A model generated the notes under the pieces. That model saw nothing but the letters and a program-made list of their open reading frames with translations, did no database searches and was not told where the DNA came from. A program made the translations under genes and the position numbers. 64,000 nucleotides of DNA from assembly GCF_010015445.1 (NCBI RefSeq), contig NC_053115.1, positions 6,464,076 to 6,528,075 on the forward strand. Reading direction: 5' to 3'. Of this stretch, positions 12,946 through 57,100 are shown piece by piece (within the stretch, counting starts at the first letter, position 1; each line of letters opens with the position of its first letter). The DNA is from Perca fluviatilis (taxonomy: Eukaryota; Chordata; Actinopteri; Perciformes; Percidae).

Positions 12946-13199
12946 TAGTGCTGAAACAATTAGTTAATTCATTGATGAGCCAATCGACTGAAAGTGCATA
13001 AAATTTTGATTAATCGTTTATCTCCATTTTTCAATCAGAATGCCAAACATTTCTTTTCCGGCTTTCAAATGTAAGGATTTGCTGCTTTCCTCAGTTTTAT
13101 ATCACAGTACATTTTTCTTTTAAATATATTTGGTGTTTGGACTAATGGTTTAGATTGTATTATAAATAAAATAAAATACTATCATTAGTCGCAGCCCTA
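12946..13199. mobile_element. hAT-like MITE (TAGTGCTGAAACAATTAG family)
   Basis: Starts TAGTGCTGAAACAATTAGTT and ends ATTAGTCGCAGCCCTA, containing attaatcg words. I recognise this as a widespread vertebrate/fish MITE. Candidate 8-bp flanks (cctgacag, tttgaaag) match at only 5 of 8 positions, so the duplication has decayed or the ends are off. Confidence 0.6.
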
Positions 13200-14025
13200 T
13201 TTGAAAGATTGGATACATGGTTACATGTGTGAAAAGAATGATTTCCAATGCACCTTTTTCATATTTCTTACATTGCATAGGTGTTAAATAGATTATCACT
13301 TTAAAGTGATGGTTTAATGTTTTAGAGGCATTTAGGGTAATGCAGGAATCTTTCATAGGTATTTCAGTTGCAAAAATGTTTGATGAAACTCTGATATGAA
13401 ACCAGTTGAAGCAGTTAGGCCTGTTTTGCTGCACTCTGGTTGACATTATGTGGCTTGTCCCATGATTAGCATGGACCCCCTGTCATTGATTGAACTGTCC
13501 AGATGACTTTGTGAGAATGGCTAAAATGAAAGTAGCCTATAATATATCAATAATTCTGCCCAGATTTCACTTTCACAGTGCAAGTAGGAAACAATGATCT
13601 GTAAACAGTCGGTCTTAAACTACTGTAAGACTGCCGCTGCCATCAGACAGCATCCGTAATTAGACAACACAAAACACACTATTCAATAAAATATCATATG
13701 TCACTTTCAGTAGATGACAGAAGGTTTTGCTTTGCAGCTGATACTACTTCTTTGTACATTCTTGAAAATGTGCTTTTGTATGTAGTGACAGAACTACGCA
13801 GTTTATTGATATGACCTCATGCTGTAAAGGTAAAGCAGCCTTAAATTGAATTAATTTAACATGTTTGCCATCAAACACAACACTTACATACTATATGATA
13901 TCAGTGTACAATATATATTTGAAATGGCGGACATGTTAGCAAACAGTTATTTACGCATTCAACAGACACAAAGCAACGTTAGCATTCATTTGGCATTGTG
14001 ATTTGTTTCCCCCTGAGGAAAGTTC

Positions 14026-14224
14026 TTAAAGGGGCTGTACTCGACATTCAGAACATTAATATTGCAGCACACAACTATTTGCAATGTAAAGATATAGTGT
14101 CTCTGTTCTTTGATTCGATTTCGGTTTCGTGAGTGCCTTGTGCTTCGGTATCTGACGCCGTGAGCAAGCTGTCGGTATTTGACGAGTTTTTTTTTAAGTA
14201 TTTCGAGTACAGCCCCCCCTTTAA
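14026..14224. mobile_element. TTAA-flanked MITE, 199 bp
   Basis: TTAAAGGGGCTGTACTCGA at the left; TCGAGTACAGCC...CCTTTAA at the right. The inverted ends differ by a 3-base G/C indel. TTAA sits at both borders, as in Kolobok or piggyBac-type MITEs. No ORF of its own. Confidence 0.7.
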
Positions 14225-15377
14225 GTACAATATTCACTCAGTTCTATATGATCCTGATCTGGTGATACTTTTTACATTTGCTACATTATCTCTTACCCTT
14301 GCCTCTTCCGTAGATCTTCGTCTATAAAAACTGTATTCTTTGGCTTTGCCATTTGACTTTTTCTGCCTCCACGGCAACTCTTCCTCTGAGGATATTTGTA
14401 CAGTTAAAAACCTAATTTGTTCACATGTGGTGTCTTTTCTTACCAATGAAATATTGAAAATCAACAAGACATGTTTTCCATCTGCAGTGTAGCAGCTGTG
14501 CAGCAGAATATGTGCTGGAGTAGTAACAGTAACATTTGTGAATTAGACCTTCTAGCAGCAGTAAAGTGGGAACAGATGCCTTGTTTTGAGACTCCTTCTA
14601 CTATAAGCTCTTAAAAATCCCTGTTTGACTCCTAGTGAACTCCCCCTCCCTTCAAATAATGGCACCTCTTGAAATCACTCTGACAGAGCTGGAATCTTTG
14701 AGAGCTTTCAGCCCACCGAGAGCTTTTGTGTTCATACAGCAGGACAAAAATAGAGGGTTTTTGCCATACCTTTTTTGTTTCATACAATATTGACATGACA
14801 GTGGCTAAGGACAAGGGGCTTTTACACTTTTTGTTTTACACTGTTTGTTTTAAAGTGATGTCTACACTTGTCACACAGGTTCTGCAGTGTGTCTATACAG
14901 CGCATTGTAGAGTGCAGTTTTCAACATACAGTATCTGGATCAGTTGGGATTTCTCACACGAGTGTTGTCTGGCCAGATAATGTAACTGATCTGATTATCA
15001 GGTTAGTAAATTGGATTGAGAGTATTAAGCCAAAGGGTATCGTTACCATCATCTAAATGCAGATATCTTGCAGCGGTAAAATGGATTTAGACATTTCAGT
15101 GTGTCTACACAGTATGCAAATGTGTTGGTTAAATTGAAGGGAGTTATAACTCTTCCAAGTGTTAAGAGTTTATGGTATCAGATTAAACCAATCAGTCAAT
15201 CAGGGCAGAGGCTTAGCAATGCGTGTCCATGGCACTGTGTCCATTAAAATAGCCCTGAACTTGTTTTTTGGTGTTTATATGCCGGTGTCCATATTTCCGT
15301 CTTAAACTTTGACCCTCTCACTGTTTTCACTTCATCAAATCTGATTGGAACATTTTGGTCGCTTAAAAATGCAACTT

Positions 15378-15728
15378 TCCTGTTTCCCTGTTTAACTCGA
15401 GGCTTCAAAACGCTAGTCTACAAACCAATGGGTGACGCCACTGCTGTTACATCCTTTATTTTTACAATCTATGATTTTAATATAATTTGTGATGCCTCGA
15501 CTTCCATCATCAGGTCGGTGAGCCTTCAGTTCATGAACAAATACTTACATTCAGTCTCAGCTGGACTTAGTTTTTACCGCTAGGCAGCAAATGTTAACAT
15601 GCCAACACACTATACTGAAATAGTGAACATCATGTACAATATACCTGCTAAACATCAGCTAAACGTTGTCATTGTGAGCATGTTAGCATGCCGATGTTAA
15701 CATTTAGCTCAAAGCACGGCTGTGCTTA
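15378..15728. repeat. Dispersed fish repeats, left part of an interrupted copy
   Basis: Two familiar teleost repeat modules: cttcaaaacgctagtctac...accaatgggtgacgcc (15405-15470), and a module with gtgagcatgttagcatgcc (15600-15725). The latter stops at gctgtgctta and resumes after 16731 with cagtctcacagagatgctag, so the MITE between them landed inside it. Confidence 0.5.
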
Positions 15729-16728
15729 AAGCTTCAGTTATACTGGCGCGCAACACCGTGGCGCAGGCCTCCGTAGATGTGCTATGAGCGTATTTACGAA
15801 TCCTACTATGGCCACGCCCTACGAAGCAGCTCGATTATTTGGGGTTAGGCATTGACCTCGGGTGGTTAAGGTTAGGATAGCCGATTGGTCAGGGGATGGG
15901 ACCTATACAAATCGGGTTACGTTACCTTGCGTAAGCATGGACGCCTGGCCAATAGTAGTGTGTGAATGCTATTGAAGGGCGGGTCTTGGCGTGGCCATAG
16001 TAGGAATCGTAAATATGCTTCCCTGCGCGAGGTGCGCAAGCATAAAATGACGTCACCACGGCTGTCGTTTCCACCATGAAGGTTCCACAAGTTGTCGCGG
16101 TGCGTGATTGTGCACCTCTGAATTTTTGTAACTCGGCTTCGCTTTCAGTTCAGCATGGTCGGCTGGGAAGACGGCATAAACATGTATAAACATCTGTATG
16201 ATTCTTAATGTACAGACCACAGGGAGTCAAACAGCCCTAAATATGTGGTCAGAGAGAGACCCCACACTGGGAAAAGCATTTTGCTGGACAGTGTGGAAAA
16301 ACATGAGAGATCGGTCTCATGGAAGTAGTGTTCTTAACAGTGTTACAGGCAGACAGTAATTTCGATTTGAAGATAAACGTCTGTCTCAGTAGATATTAGT
16401 TTTTTTATTACAGATATTACATTATAATTACAGTAGATTAATGTCATGTTTGGCGGTATGTTGGTGTTTATCATGAATGTGTTGACTACTGTTGCCAGGC
16501 AGCCTAATTTATTTTACTTCCGCTCTATCTTCTTCTCTACTACTCCTACTACTACTACTACTACTACTATTGCTCATTAACGACTCTGTGCATGCTGGTA
16601 GCACACATATTTACGAATCCTACTACGGCCACGCCAAGTCCTGCCCTTCAATAGCATTCACACACTACTATTGGCCAGGCGATTTGTAAATACGCTGCCG
16701 GGAACACCGCGCCTACCATAAACATAGC
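15729..16728. mobile_element. TTA-flanked MITE-type element with internal inverted repeats, nested
   Basis: Flanked by TTA at 15726-15728 and 16729-16731 inside an older repeat. The ends share a GCT...TTAT...GGCGCG pattern in inverted orientation. Inside, 15945-16016 is the inverse of 16607-16683 (about 72 bp), and 15791-15818 repeats tatttacgaatcctacta directly with 16609-16636. Could be one complex element or two overlapping MITEs. PIF/Harbinger-like is inferred from TTA. Confidence 0.5.
16538..16570 (+). repeat. (CTA)n trinucleotide repeat
   Basis: About eleven units with one imperfect unit, inside the 15729-16728 element; gives a poly-Leu/poly-Tyr pseudo-frame. Confidence 0.9.
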
Positions 16729-16731
16729 TTA

Positions 16732-16790
16732 CAGTCTCACAGAGATGCTAGCATGGCTTTAGACATGCTTAGCCTAAAGTTGAGTTTCAG
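16732..16790. repeat. Right part of the interrupted dispersed repeat
   Basis: The continuation cagtctcacagagatgctag then catggctttagac follows directly the module that breaks off at 15728. Boundaries are approximate. Confidence 0.45.
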
Positions 16791-19344
16791 TTTTGGCTGT
16801 GTGGCTTTTAAACTAGCACATTAAGAAGCTCAATGTGAACTGTGACCTGTTCCCGGTTCTCCACACACTCCCTTGGGCATCATTTACAATTATGGATGGA
16901 AATTAAACAGATTATGGTTGTAGTTCACTCAATATTTTTTCCAAGGGTTGTTATTCCTATGCTTTGACTTATTTCCCAGCATAGCTCTGAATGAAAACAG
17001 CTTTGTGTTGTTATTCACAGTGAAGAATAATTGAACTATGATGGTTTGTTGCATGACAGATTATTTCTAAAAGTCATAAATCATGGACATGGGAATGGCT
17101 TTCAAATATCTCCTCATTTTCACACCTTAAGCTGTCTATCAATGTCTTTCATTTAGACACAATATCAGTTTAATATTCTTCAGATCCAAATCATTTTAAA
17201 TTATTCTTTATTTTTTTTCCTCCCTGCGATATTTTACCCCCTCGATCGCCTCAAGGCTCATTATAGCCCCTCACTGGTGGTGTCGCCTCCCCTCCCCCTC
17301 CTCTGCCTCATCTCTTGCTTTCTCTTTGTTTCATTTGGACGCCTGTGGAGATGTCCACAGTGGCCCTTCATATTTTCCATCACTTGGCTATGATATTGAA
17401 AACTAATGACACAGGCTCTTTATGCTCTTTCTAAGAAATGTCTGAACAGATCTGAGCACCCACAGTCCCTCGAGGCAACATTTTTGTTGGAGCAGAGAGT
17501 GTGGGGCTGCTGGCTGACACCCCGGCCTCTGCCCCTCACACGCTTCCCCCGCTCTGACCTCCTCCTCTTCCTAGCATCTGGTTTATACACACACATGGTT
17601 TGTCATGGCCTGTGGCCTCCAGTGAGCCCCTGAGCGTCGTTCTGTATAGCAAGAGGAGCCACAAATCCCCAGACGCAACCGACAAGCCTATAGGTGGATG
17701 GTGGCAGCCTGAAGCTCCCGGGCCCTCGCCTCTTTCACTGTCTTCTTTTTTTTTTTCTACCCCCCTGCTTGGCCACACAAAGCCAGACTTGACTGTACTG
17801 CCTAAACACACAAAAAGCTTTTCTGTCTCGCCGTTTTTTGTGACCAAATGGAGCTTTATCACATAGTGTTAATTGGCTGCAATTAAGATGTCTTGTGGTT
17901 TTTTTTAAACAGATGCAGTGACAATTTCTGTCAAGACGCATAATGGCAATCTCTCACTTACTGGTACGGTTGTCAAAAAATCGGAAGACCTCAGGGTAGA
18001 CACATTTTTTAAATTTGTAGTTCCTTTTGTGTTGATTTAATGCTGTCAAAGCATGTGTCCCGGAGAGAATAGGCAATATAAAAAACAGACCAGCCATGAT
18101 ATTTTATTTTGTGGATACTCATGCATGAGTCTCGCAGTAGCAAAGCCCATTAGGTGGGACATGCTCTATACATGACCAGAGATGACCCTGTTTCATGTTT
18201 TATGCCCTTAATCTATCCATCTATGATGTATGACTACGAATCATCCTCCTGTCGAGTTTCATGATTTCTGACAGCTGTGTCCACCTGCTCCATTTCTAAC
18301 TACAAGTGACAGTCCGGAAGTTTGACAAGCGAGCAGGCAGGGTCCTTTAAGGCAAGCACATTATGACTTACAACAATCCTGCATGTGTGTGTTAAGGAGT
18401 GTGTCAGGCATACTGCAAAGAATCTTTTCTATTCAGCGTGTCAGCTGCAGTCTCAGTATGTGGCATAGCTCGTCAGCTGTAGGCCCGTGTGGATGACAGC
18501 TGTTTCACTGCCCTGCTCAGGCTCTGTTACGATCACTTGGAGGCCTTCCCCTTTTAGACAATTAATCTACCACTTACTGTACATGGTAATTGCCATCCCA
18601 TGTTGTAATGAGCCCAGGGACAGGGAACTGTGATGATCTTGGCAGCGCGGCTGCCCCTGTCATGGCCTGCCTTGTATTCTCAACAGATTCAGGCCTATTA
18701 ATACTGATCTTCTGGGACTGAAGAAAGCAGTGGGGCTAAATTGTAACAGCCTGCCTGTCTGTATTCTTATTAAACGTTCAATCCATGCAGGCATCACAAG
18801 CAAAGTGAGGCCCTTATATTAGGAGAAAGGGCATGACATTGGCATAAAGATAATAGGAAACCCCTCCAGACAGCATAATTTACCAAACAATTTCCAGCAC
18901 TAAATGTATTTCCCCTTTTAGTCCCTGAGGGTTGGGTGAGACACTCGATTTCCCCATCTGCTGGCTATAAAGGGGCATTGCTGCGTGAACACTAAGTGTG
19001 TCAGCCACTGCTGCACTTCCACAACAATTGATTGTACTCTGCCTGACTTGGGGAGGGAGTATAACAACAGCTTGAAAAGAATGAGCCTTTAAGGGAGCAC
19101 AGTCTTGTGTGCAGCACATGACTTGTGTAGAGAAATGGAGTGACACTAGAGTGACTTCAGAGGGGGTGACGGACTGTGGTGTGAGATCATGGTGTTTACA
19201 GCCGTGGTGCCAGGCTGGAGACAGGGAGAGGTGGGAGACAGCAGCCATGTATCCTGAGTTACACAGGCAATGGACACTGCCTGTGAAAAGCAAATTACTC
19301 AGAAGAGCACTTTACCCCCAAAGTTGCTGACACATCTCATTCAT
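16791..19344. other. Non-coding DNA, mostly unique-looking
   Basis: No repeats recognised and no splice-consistent frames. The pyrimidine-rich stretch at 17270-17760 and the region 18300-19300 have mixed base composition without tandem repeats, so conserved regulatory elements are possible but not visible by eye. Confidence 0.4.
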
Positions 19345-20030
19345 ATTTTCAACAACGATTATTTATATAGCGCTTTACAGCAACCAGCAGGTATCCAAAG
19401 TGCTTCACATGAAGTAACAACAATAAAACAGAACGTAGAGTAAAATCAGAAAGGAATTAAACATACAGTCAATTTAGAAAAAGAATACATCAAAGCAGGA
19501 AGAAAGTAACGCTAATATCTATTAAAAGCCATTCTAAGTGAATACGTTTTGAGGTTGGATTTAAAACGAGCTAAGTCTGTTATGGTGCGGCTGTCAGGAG
19601 GTAATTTGGTTCAAAGTCTCGGGGCAGCAACTGAAAAAGCGCGATCACTCTACAGTTTGTACCTCCACCTTGGGACCTTGGGAACTAGTTGATTGGATGA
19701 CCTATGACCTGTTGTTTTCACGAACGGTTAAAATCTTGGCCAGGTCCGTCAGTGCCAGGTTATAATGGCCTTGAAAACAAACACTAAAATCTTAAAATCG
19801 ATTCTAAAAAGAACGGGGGCAATGTGTGCACGCCTGGAGGTATTCATTTAAAAGCGAGCAGCAGCATTTTGCACAAGTTGAAGGCGGGAAAGGGAATTTT
19901 GATTGTGGCCAACATAAAGTGCATTACAGTGATCCAGCCTTGAACTAACAAATACATTATAGGCTCATGTCTTGTATTAATTTATTTAAAAAGAGAAAGA
20001 AATCAGGATGAAGCTGGCTCAAGGGACAGA
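19345..20030. repeat. Long dispersed repeat fragment
   Basis: Starts near atttatatagcgctttacag and includes aaatcttaaaatcgattct and gtgtgcacgcctggaggt, words I know from a common teleost repeat. No coding frame. Class not assigned. Confidence 0.5.
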
Positions 20031-20033
20031 CAG

Positions 20034-20240
20034 CCAAAGTTAGCGACTGGCTAGTGAACACAGTGAAGACTAAAGACCCAGATACAGTATTTCCTCCAAG
20101 AGTTGGTAGAGAGACCAAACCAGAGCTAAAAGGAAAGTAAATATTGGACTTACATTTCCCTTATGGACAGAAACACGACTCCAAATTAATGCTAATTTGT
20201 CTGTTGCTTCGTGTCTTTTGGATGAGTAATAGGCAACTAA
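20034..20240 (+). repeat. Dispersed repeat, copy 1 (copy 2 at 58548-58740)
   Basis: Shares with 58548-58740: ctaaagacccaga, agtaaatattggactta, actcc/taaa-taatgctaa and aataggcaact, in the same order. Ends not resolved. Confidence 0.6.
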
Positions 20241-20328
20241 CACTTTCATAATCTTTTGATGTTTTGTGAGTATGAATGTTATGGATGTGTACAGTATGTA
20301 TTCCAGCTTATGTAATATTCTTATGTAA

Positions 20329-20413
20329 TAATAGAGACCCCAGGAAAAGTAGCTTCTGTTTAAGACCGACAGAAGCTAATGGGGAACTTAATTAACAAAC
20401 AAAGAAACAAACA
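20329..20413 (+). mobile_element. LINE 3'-end fragment
   Basis: gaccccaggaaaagtagctt ... gacagaagctaatgggga resembles the short 3' tail of a fish non-LTR retrotransposon family, ending in an A-rich repeat. No coding part left. Confidence 0.45.
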
Positions 20414-20811
20414 CATCCACCATGAACTATAGGGTGATATTGAATCAGTTCTTGCACTGCCCCCATGTGGCCAAAAAATCAGTTAATGAGGATTTAATTA
20501 TAAGTTATATGTGATATGTAATGATATAAATATATATAATGATGCGTATATATTATTAGTAAAATGTGCTAAAGACAGTACTGAGACGTGGTCACTTATC
20601 AACAGACAACTTGAGGATCAGATAGACTGCTTATTGTGCGTCTCTCAGAGTTAGCACAGACAGTTAATTCCCACTTTCCCCTGGGATGCCCTGTCTGAGA
20701 CAGATTGATTCTACCTGAGGTCGTTGCCTCTTCCTACATTTTCACCCCATCGGACCCCATAGAGCATGGAAATCAACTGGGATTATCTGCCACCTGCAGG
20801 CATTTGGCATA

Positions 20812-20852
20812 AGTGTGTGTTTGTGTGTGTGTGTGTGTCTGTGTGTGTGTGT
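20812..20852 (+). repeat. (GT)n microsatellite, interrupted
   Basis: Three GT runs separated by single-base changes. Confidence 0.93.
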
Positions 20853-21509
20853 TCATAAAAAAATGTGCGTGGCTCTAGGAACAATGCCTGCATGCCCTTA
20901 CATTGAAATATAACCATTCTTTGTATTTTTGTTTATTTCACTACACTGCGAATACTATATTTAACTCATTTAATGTATTTTGTAGCCTTATAGTTTTTAA
21001 TTTTAATTGAATGGTAGTTGCATGTGTCTAAATGAAACTTTTCTTGATTCCATTAAAGTGATCGTACAAGTGGAATGTTGGCAGATATTTAAAGCATTTC
21101 TTTTCATGACTGCATGTGAGCTCAACTCAGAAATACTGTGCTGCCAGATGCATCAGAAACACTGTATTTATTAACGTTATGTGGACCAGAACACGTGGCG
21201 ATCATATGTATGATCAACAGCGGCTTGTGCCCGCCATATGTTTGGCTGTCTCACCCACTGTCGCTTCAGGCACATCTGTGGCTTCGCACATCTGTCCGTG
21301 TTTATCATGGTTAGCTGGTTATGGTGAATCTATACCTTCCACATGGGTCTCTGGTGATGAATCCTGCTCTCCAGAAATAGATCCATCCAGTGCTTGCAGT
21401 GGTGGATTACACATCAATAGTATTTAATTTAAATCCTGTTAGGACACTTTTTACACTCCAAAGGATGTTTCCCTAGGATGGTACAGTAACAACAACAACA
21501 ATTTGCTGT

Positions 21510-21710
21510 GACAGTATTATTTCCGGTTTATATATAAAACTTTATTTCAGACCCAGGGGGATCCATATCACAATAAAAAAACACACAGAGTATAACATAA
21601 AATACAAAAATACAAAACCTTCCACAATGTTCAGTGTCTGACATATGGTTCCACAGTCTGGAAGTAAATCTGACAGAACTGCGTACAGGGTTAGCCAAAA
21701 CAGTAATCAA
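21510..21710 (-). mobile_element. Possible LINE 3'-end fragment, minus strand
   Basis: On the minus strand a short frame (SVRFTSRLWNHMSDTEH) is followed by ccccctgggtctgaaataaa, which looks like a retrotransposon tail with its own AATAAA. Weak evidence; it may be an unrelated unique sequence. Confidence 0.3.
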
Positions 21711-22050
21711 GTTATTTTCTGACTCAGATACCCCTACACATAAATCTATACATCAGGTTACGGAAAACAGCAGAGCAGGTAGGTACCCCGACGCTGACAA
21801 ACATATGACTTGCGCTGGAGCTTCTTGGAGCTCTGAGCAGCAGCCTCATGCTGTCGTTAGAAGCCAAGGTTTAACTCTGTACATTATTATTCCTATTTTT
21901 ATTTGAATTTCTTCCAAACAGACTCCTGTATATGTTAAGAAGCTTGTATTTAAGATAAAGAGTATGTCATTCACTGCCAATCACAGACAGCTTGGGACAT
22001 GGCTACTGTCAAAAGACTGTTGAGACTATGAGATGGCTGTGGTATAAAAC

Positions 22051-22427
22051 TTACAGGTGCTCTAGGTAGGATTGCGAAGATCCAGGACTTAGCCAAAAAA
22101 TGTGAACAACGCCAACTTCTCAGTCCCTCCCCCCCTTTCCGCTAAAGCCCAAACGGTCTCCTAAGCCCCTCCTCCCACAAGGTAGAATGAATGCGTGTGC
22201 ATGAGCAGACACACAGTTAGACACCCCTCCTGGCCCTGATTGGTGCATGTGAACAGGGAGCGGTGGATTTTTGCAAATCACACTACAGGCTGTAGGTGGA
22301 GCCAGAGGAGCCGGATTATTTTTTTTTTTATGTTACCTGCTTCATGTAGTTCTACTCGAACATAGGGTCAGTTTCAGCTAATATGACAGAAAGTTAGTTT
22401 TATAAGTCTCACCTACTGCACCTTTAA
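22051..22427. mobile_element. TTAA-type MITE, 377 bp
   Basis: Left end TTACAGGTGCTCTAGGTAGG (one base off TTAA); right end CTACTGCACCTTTAA. Inverted ends share TTA-AGGTGC...TAGGT. A recognised fish MITE pattern (aaggtgc...tagg). No ORF. Confidence 0.65.
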
Positions 22428-22904
22428 CTTTACTGCAGAACAGACACCATACTGTCTGCTGCATTATATGTTTTTCTTTTACTCTCCGTTCATTGCAGAA
22501 TTGCACAAAGTAATGCTACCTTTCTCCCTTTTTGTCAACATTGTTGAGGACGCGGTTGTCTTGTTTGAAATAACTTTATTGGTTCTGTCATTGGTCAAAC
22601 CGACTGGGGTTTCTGTGTTTACTCAGCGTGAGCTCCACATCATGGCCCGTCAATTGATCTGTACAGTGGGAGCATTAAAGTTGCACGTTCTGGCCGCGCA
22701 GAAAGGCCGATTAATAAGTGTAGTGTGAGAGAACAAGAGGTTGTTTGCGGCACTATTTCTTTGCCGAGCGCAGTTACTTCCTGGAGCTTCGTCTCGTTGC
22801 CTGGCAACCTCCCTGTGACGACAAGACTCCAAGGAGACCCTTACTAAACATGATATATAATGTTAACTAGGCTTTAGAGGTACTGGTATGTGGATGTTTT
22901 ACCT

Positions 22905-23050
22905 TTGGACAGAACCAGGGTGTTTCCATCTGTTCTCAGTCCTTATGCTAAACTAAACTAACTGTCTCTGGCTTCATATTCCCGTGTACAAACGTGAGGG
23001 AGGCATCGATCTCATCATCCAACTCTTGGCAAGAAAGCCCAAAAGCTTAT
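22905..23050. repeat. Dispersed fish repeat, copy A (3' module also at 29650-29715)
   Basis: cagtccttatgctaaactaa, cttcatattcccgtg, gcatcgatctcatcatccaa and ggcaagaaagcc form a familiar teleost repeat. Its 3' module recurs near 29655. Confidence 0.5.
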
Positions 23051-24477
23051 AAAATCCTGAACTATATCTAGATTACAGCACAGTACGTGGAGGCGATTGT
23101 ACCCTCGTGAATTTGAGAATTGCACATAATCCCATTTTTTTTTTTCATAAAAGTCCAATGTCACAGCTGCCTGCCTGCATAGGCGTGGTAATTGATATGC
23201 TCATTTTCAACATGTGTGCTTCGGAGCGGATTTACAGTTCCATGCATTACTGCATGCAATGAAGCAATTAGATGCATGACTGATCGTGACGGGCGCTAAG
23301 CTTTTGTTTATTATTTGTTTGGGTGACTGAGCACATATGGAAAGTTCTGTAACTGGGAACTGACTAACTGTTTGCCAGTGTCTGAACAGCTCTACTGCCT
23401 CCTCAATAATAAACAATAAAACATAACTCATTTACTTTCATGGCCATGTTTTCAGGAATTATGATTTAAAAACAGTGCCATTTTGACTGTTGATACTTCA
23501 ACGTTCTTAGAAATTGTGGTCATAAATAAACCGCAGGATATTGTTTCAGTTGAGAGCGATCCCATCTCTTTCTTTTTTTCAGCATTGCCTTTTTCTGACT
23601 TGTTTATCTGAGTGAAGCGTAGGGCTTGTGTGCAACATTTGCTTATTAATTGCAGCTGTACAGAGGAAGACTTGTGAGTCTACATTCTTACATCAAAGCC
23701 TTTGTAAATGTTTTTCCCTTCAGTTTCACCTTTTATTTTTGCGCAGTCAGTTATACCAGGATTGTAGAACTGACGGCGCAAAATTGCTGTTCCAAAACAG
23801 GACCACATATTTTTTTTCCTGCAGAATATAATGGGTGGAGATGTCTGGTCTCCTCAGGAAATTGCTCCCACATCCCAGACAAAGTGAGAGACCATTCCCA
23901 CACCCATTCTCAGACAATGAATTTGAAATGCATGCTACAATTAAACAATAAAATAAAAGATGAAGTCATAGGCCTTAGCTGAGCAAAACTGAAAGAGCAT
24001 ATTGCGATGCAACTTCATTTTGTGATCTTTATTTCACAGAAGAGAAAAATCGCAGACAAAACAAACCATTTTCACCATTATGTTACTGTGAGTTACAAAA
24101 GAAAGTGTTTATGGCTTTAGAGGTTGAGTGGCCAGCTGGAGTTGGTTTCTGTGTACGTTGTGTTTGTATACAAGTGTTTATGTGGAGGGGAGACGGAGCC
24201 TCTGCAGCAGGGGCCTCATGGTTCTGTCCTGCCCTCCCCTGCATTCTATGAGGCAGTGTTTTGGACCGGGGCCCAGGACCAAGCCGGAGGCACGCTGGTC
24301 TGCTCCAGCCTCTCCAGAGCGCCGACTCTCACTGACATTACATCAGCTGGGGAGACATAGTAGACTGTGTGTGTGCTAGAGTGTAGATGCTCCTTTCAGC
24401 TTGTTGCTCTGAAGCAAAACAAAGTGTGCTGCAGATCGTCTTTTTCTCCTGGTTCTGACACTGTGAAGTGTCATCAG
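23051..24477. other. Upstream flank of frmd4b exon 1
   Basis: No repeats recognised. GC rises from about 24180 (ggggagacggagcctctgca). A promoter for the exon-1 transcript may lie between 24100 and 24480, but I see no TATA box or CpG island to fix it. Confidence 0.35.
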
Positions 24478-24519
24478 TAGAGGCAGAAGCTGCCCATCAG
24501 GGAGAAAAGGCAGCTAACC

Positions 24520-56086
<31,567 letters not shown>

Positions 56087-57082
56087 TTGCCTGTCTCTCA
56101 ATGTGCCGTATGAATTTTCACCTTGACAAGTTGTCATTGTGCCTTAGATTGCACTTACCTGTTCTGCTCAAGAGGATCCAAAGAATGAAGGAACTAAACT
56201 TCTGTGGGATTCAGCGTGTAAAGGAAATGAAGCCCTCTCCTTTTCTGTTCTCTTGAATGCGATTGCCAAACTGACCCACAACTTTGTGTTTAAATCATAA
56301 CAAAACCCCACGGGAGCGTCTTCATGTCTGGATTGCAAGTTTGTGGTGATGGCACTTGTTCACTGAAGCTATACCAGGACCTGATGTGGACTAAACTTCT
56401 CCAGTGTTTTACTGAAGACATGCGGGCTTCACAAACCAAGGACTAGGACTGTCTCTCTGAGAGGACACCGAGCCGCAACGAACAACGCTCTGCACACATG
56501 TATGAACCGTGTAACCATGAAGGATTGGACAAGGATTTATAAGGACATTATCACAATGAAGGATTGAACTCATTAAAAATGAGTCAAAAAGATGGCTACT
56601 TCCTGTAGCATTCTGCAGTCACCAGACCTAGTTTTATCATTGCATAGCTTGTATCTACCACACTTTACTCTAGTTTGTCATTTACAAAGTATTCAATCTA
56701 TCTCATGGTCAGTGCTTACAGTACAATTGAGCCAAATACATGTCACCATTTGAGTATTACCCAAAAGACCAAACTTTGATATCACTGCCACATCTGATAA
56801 GTCACTGCAGGAAGACAGAAAATCCAGTCTTGTTTTTTATTTTAACATGGTTATTTCATCCATGCTGGAAATCATGGACTGGTGCTCCCAATTTCTCTTA
56901 AGAGAATCAAGCTGTATGTAAATGTTGGTATTGTAAATACACTGGTTCTGTCTTTTTTTTAAGAGCATTTTTTATGTATTTGAGAAGCATGTAATATATA
57001 GTAAACAACTGTTGTTAAGCTGGTTCTTAGTAATTTGTATAATTGCATTTGTTTGAATTAAAAGAAAATCAGCATTTGAAAC
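56087..57082 (+). other. frmd4b: frmd4b 3' untranslated region
   Basis: AT-rich, no conserved frame, no recognisable repeat. It ends after ATTAAA at 57057-57062, with a T/G-rich stretch just downstream (57083-57100) as expected for cleavage and polyadenylation. An earlier ATTAAA at 56572-56577 could give a shorter 3' end. The exact cleavage point is estimated. Confidence 0.7.
57057..57062 (+). terminator. frmd4b polyadenylation signal (ATTAAA)
   Basis: The common AATAAA variant, about 970 nt after the stop and followed within 25-40 nt by a GT-rich element. Confidence 0.6.
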
Positions 57083-57100
57083 AGTTGTTCAGTTTGTAGG

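Noticed and set aside
17406..17866. Overlapping frames on both strands near 17.4-17.9 kb
   Set aside because: No conserved motif, no splice logic, C/T-rich DNA with few stops by composition.
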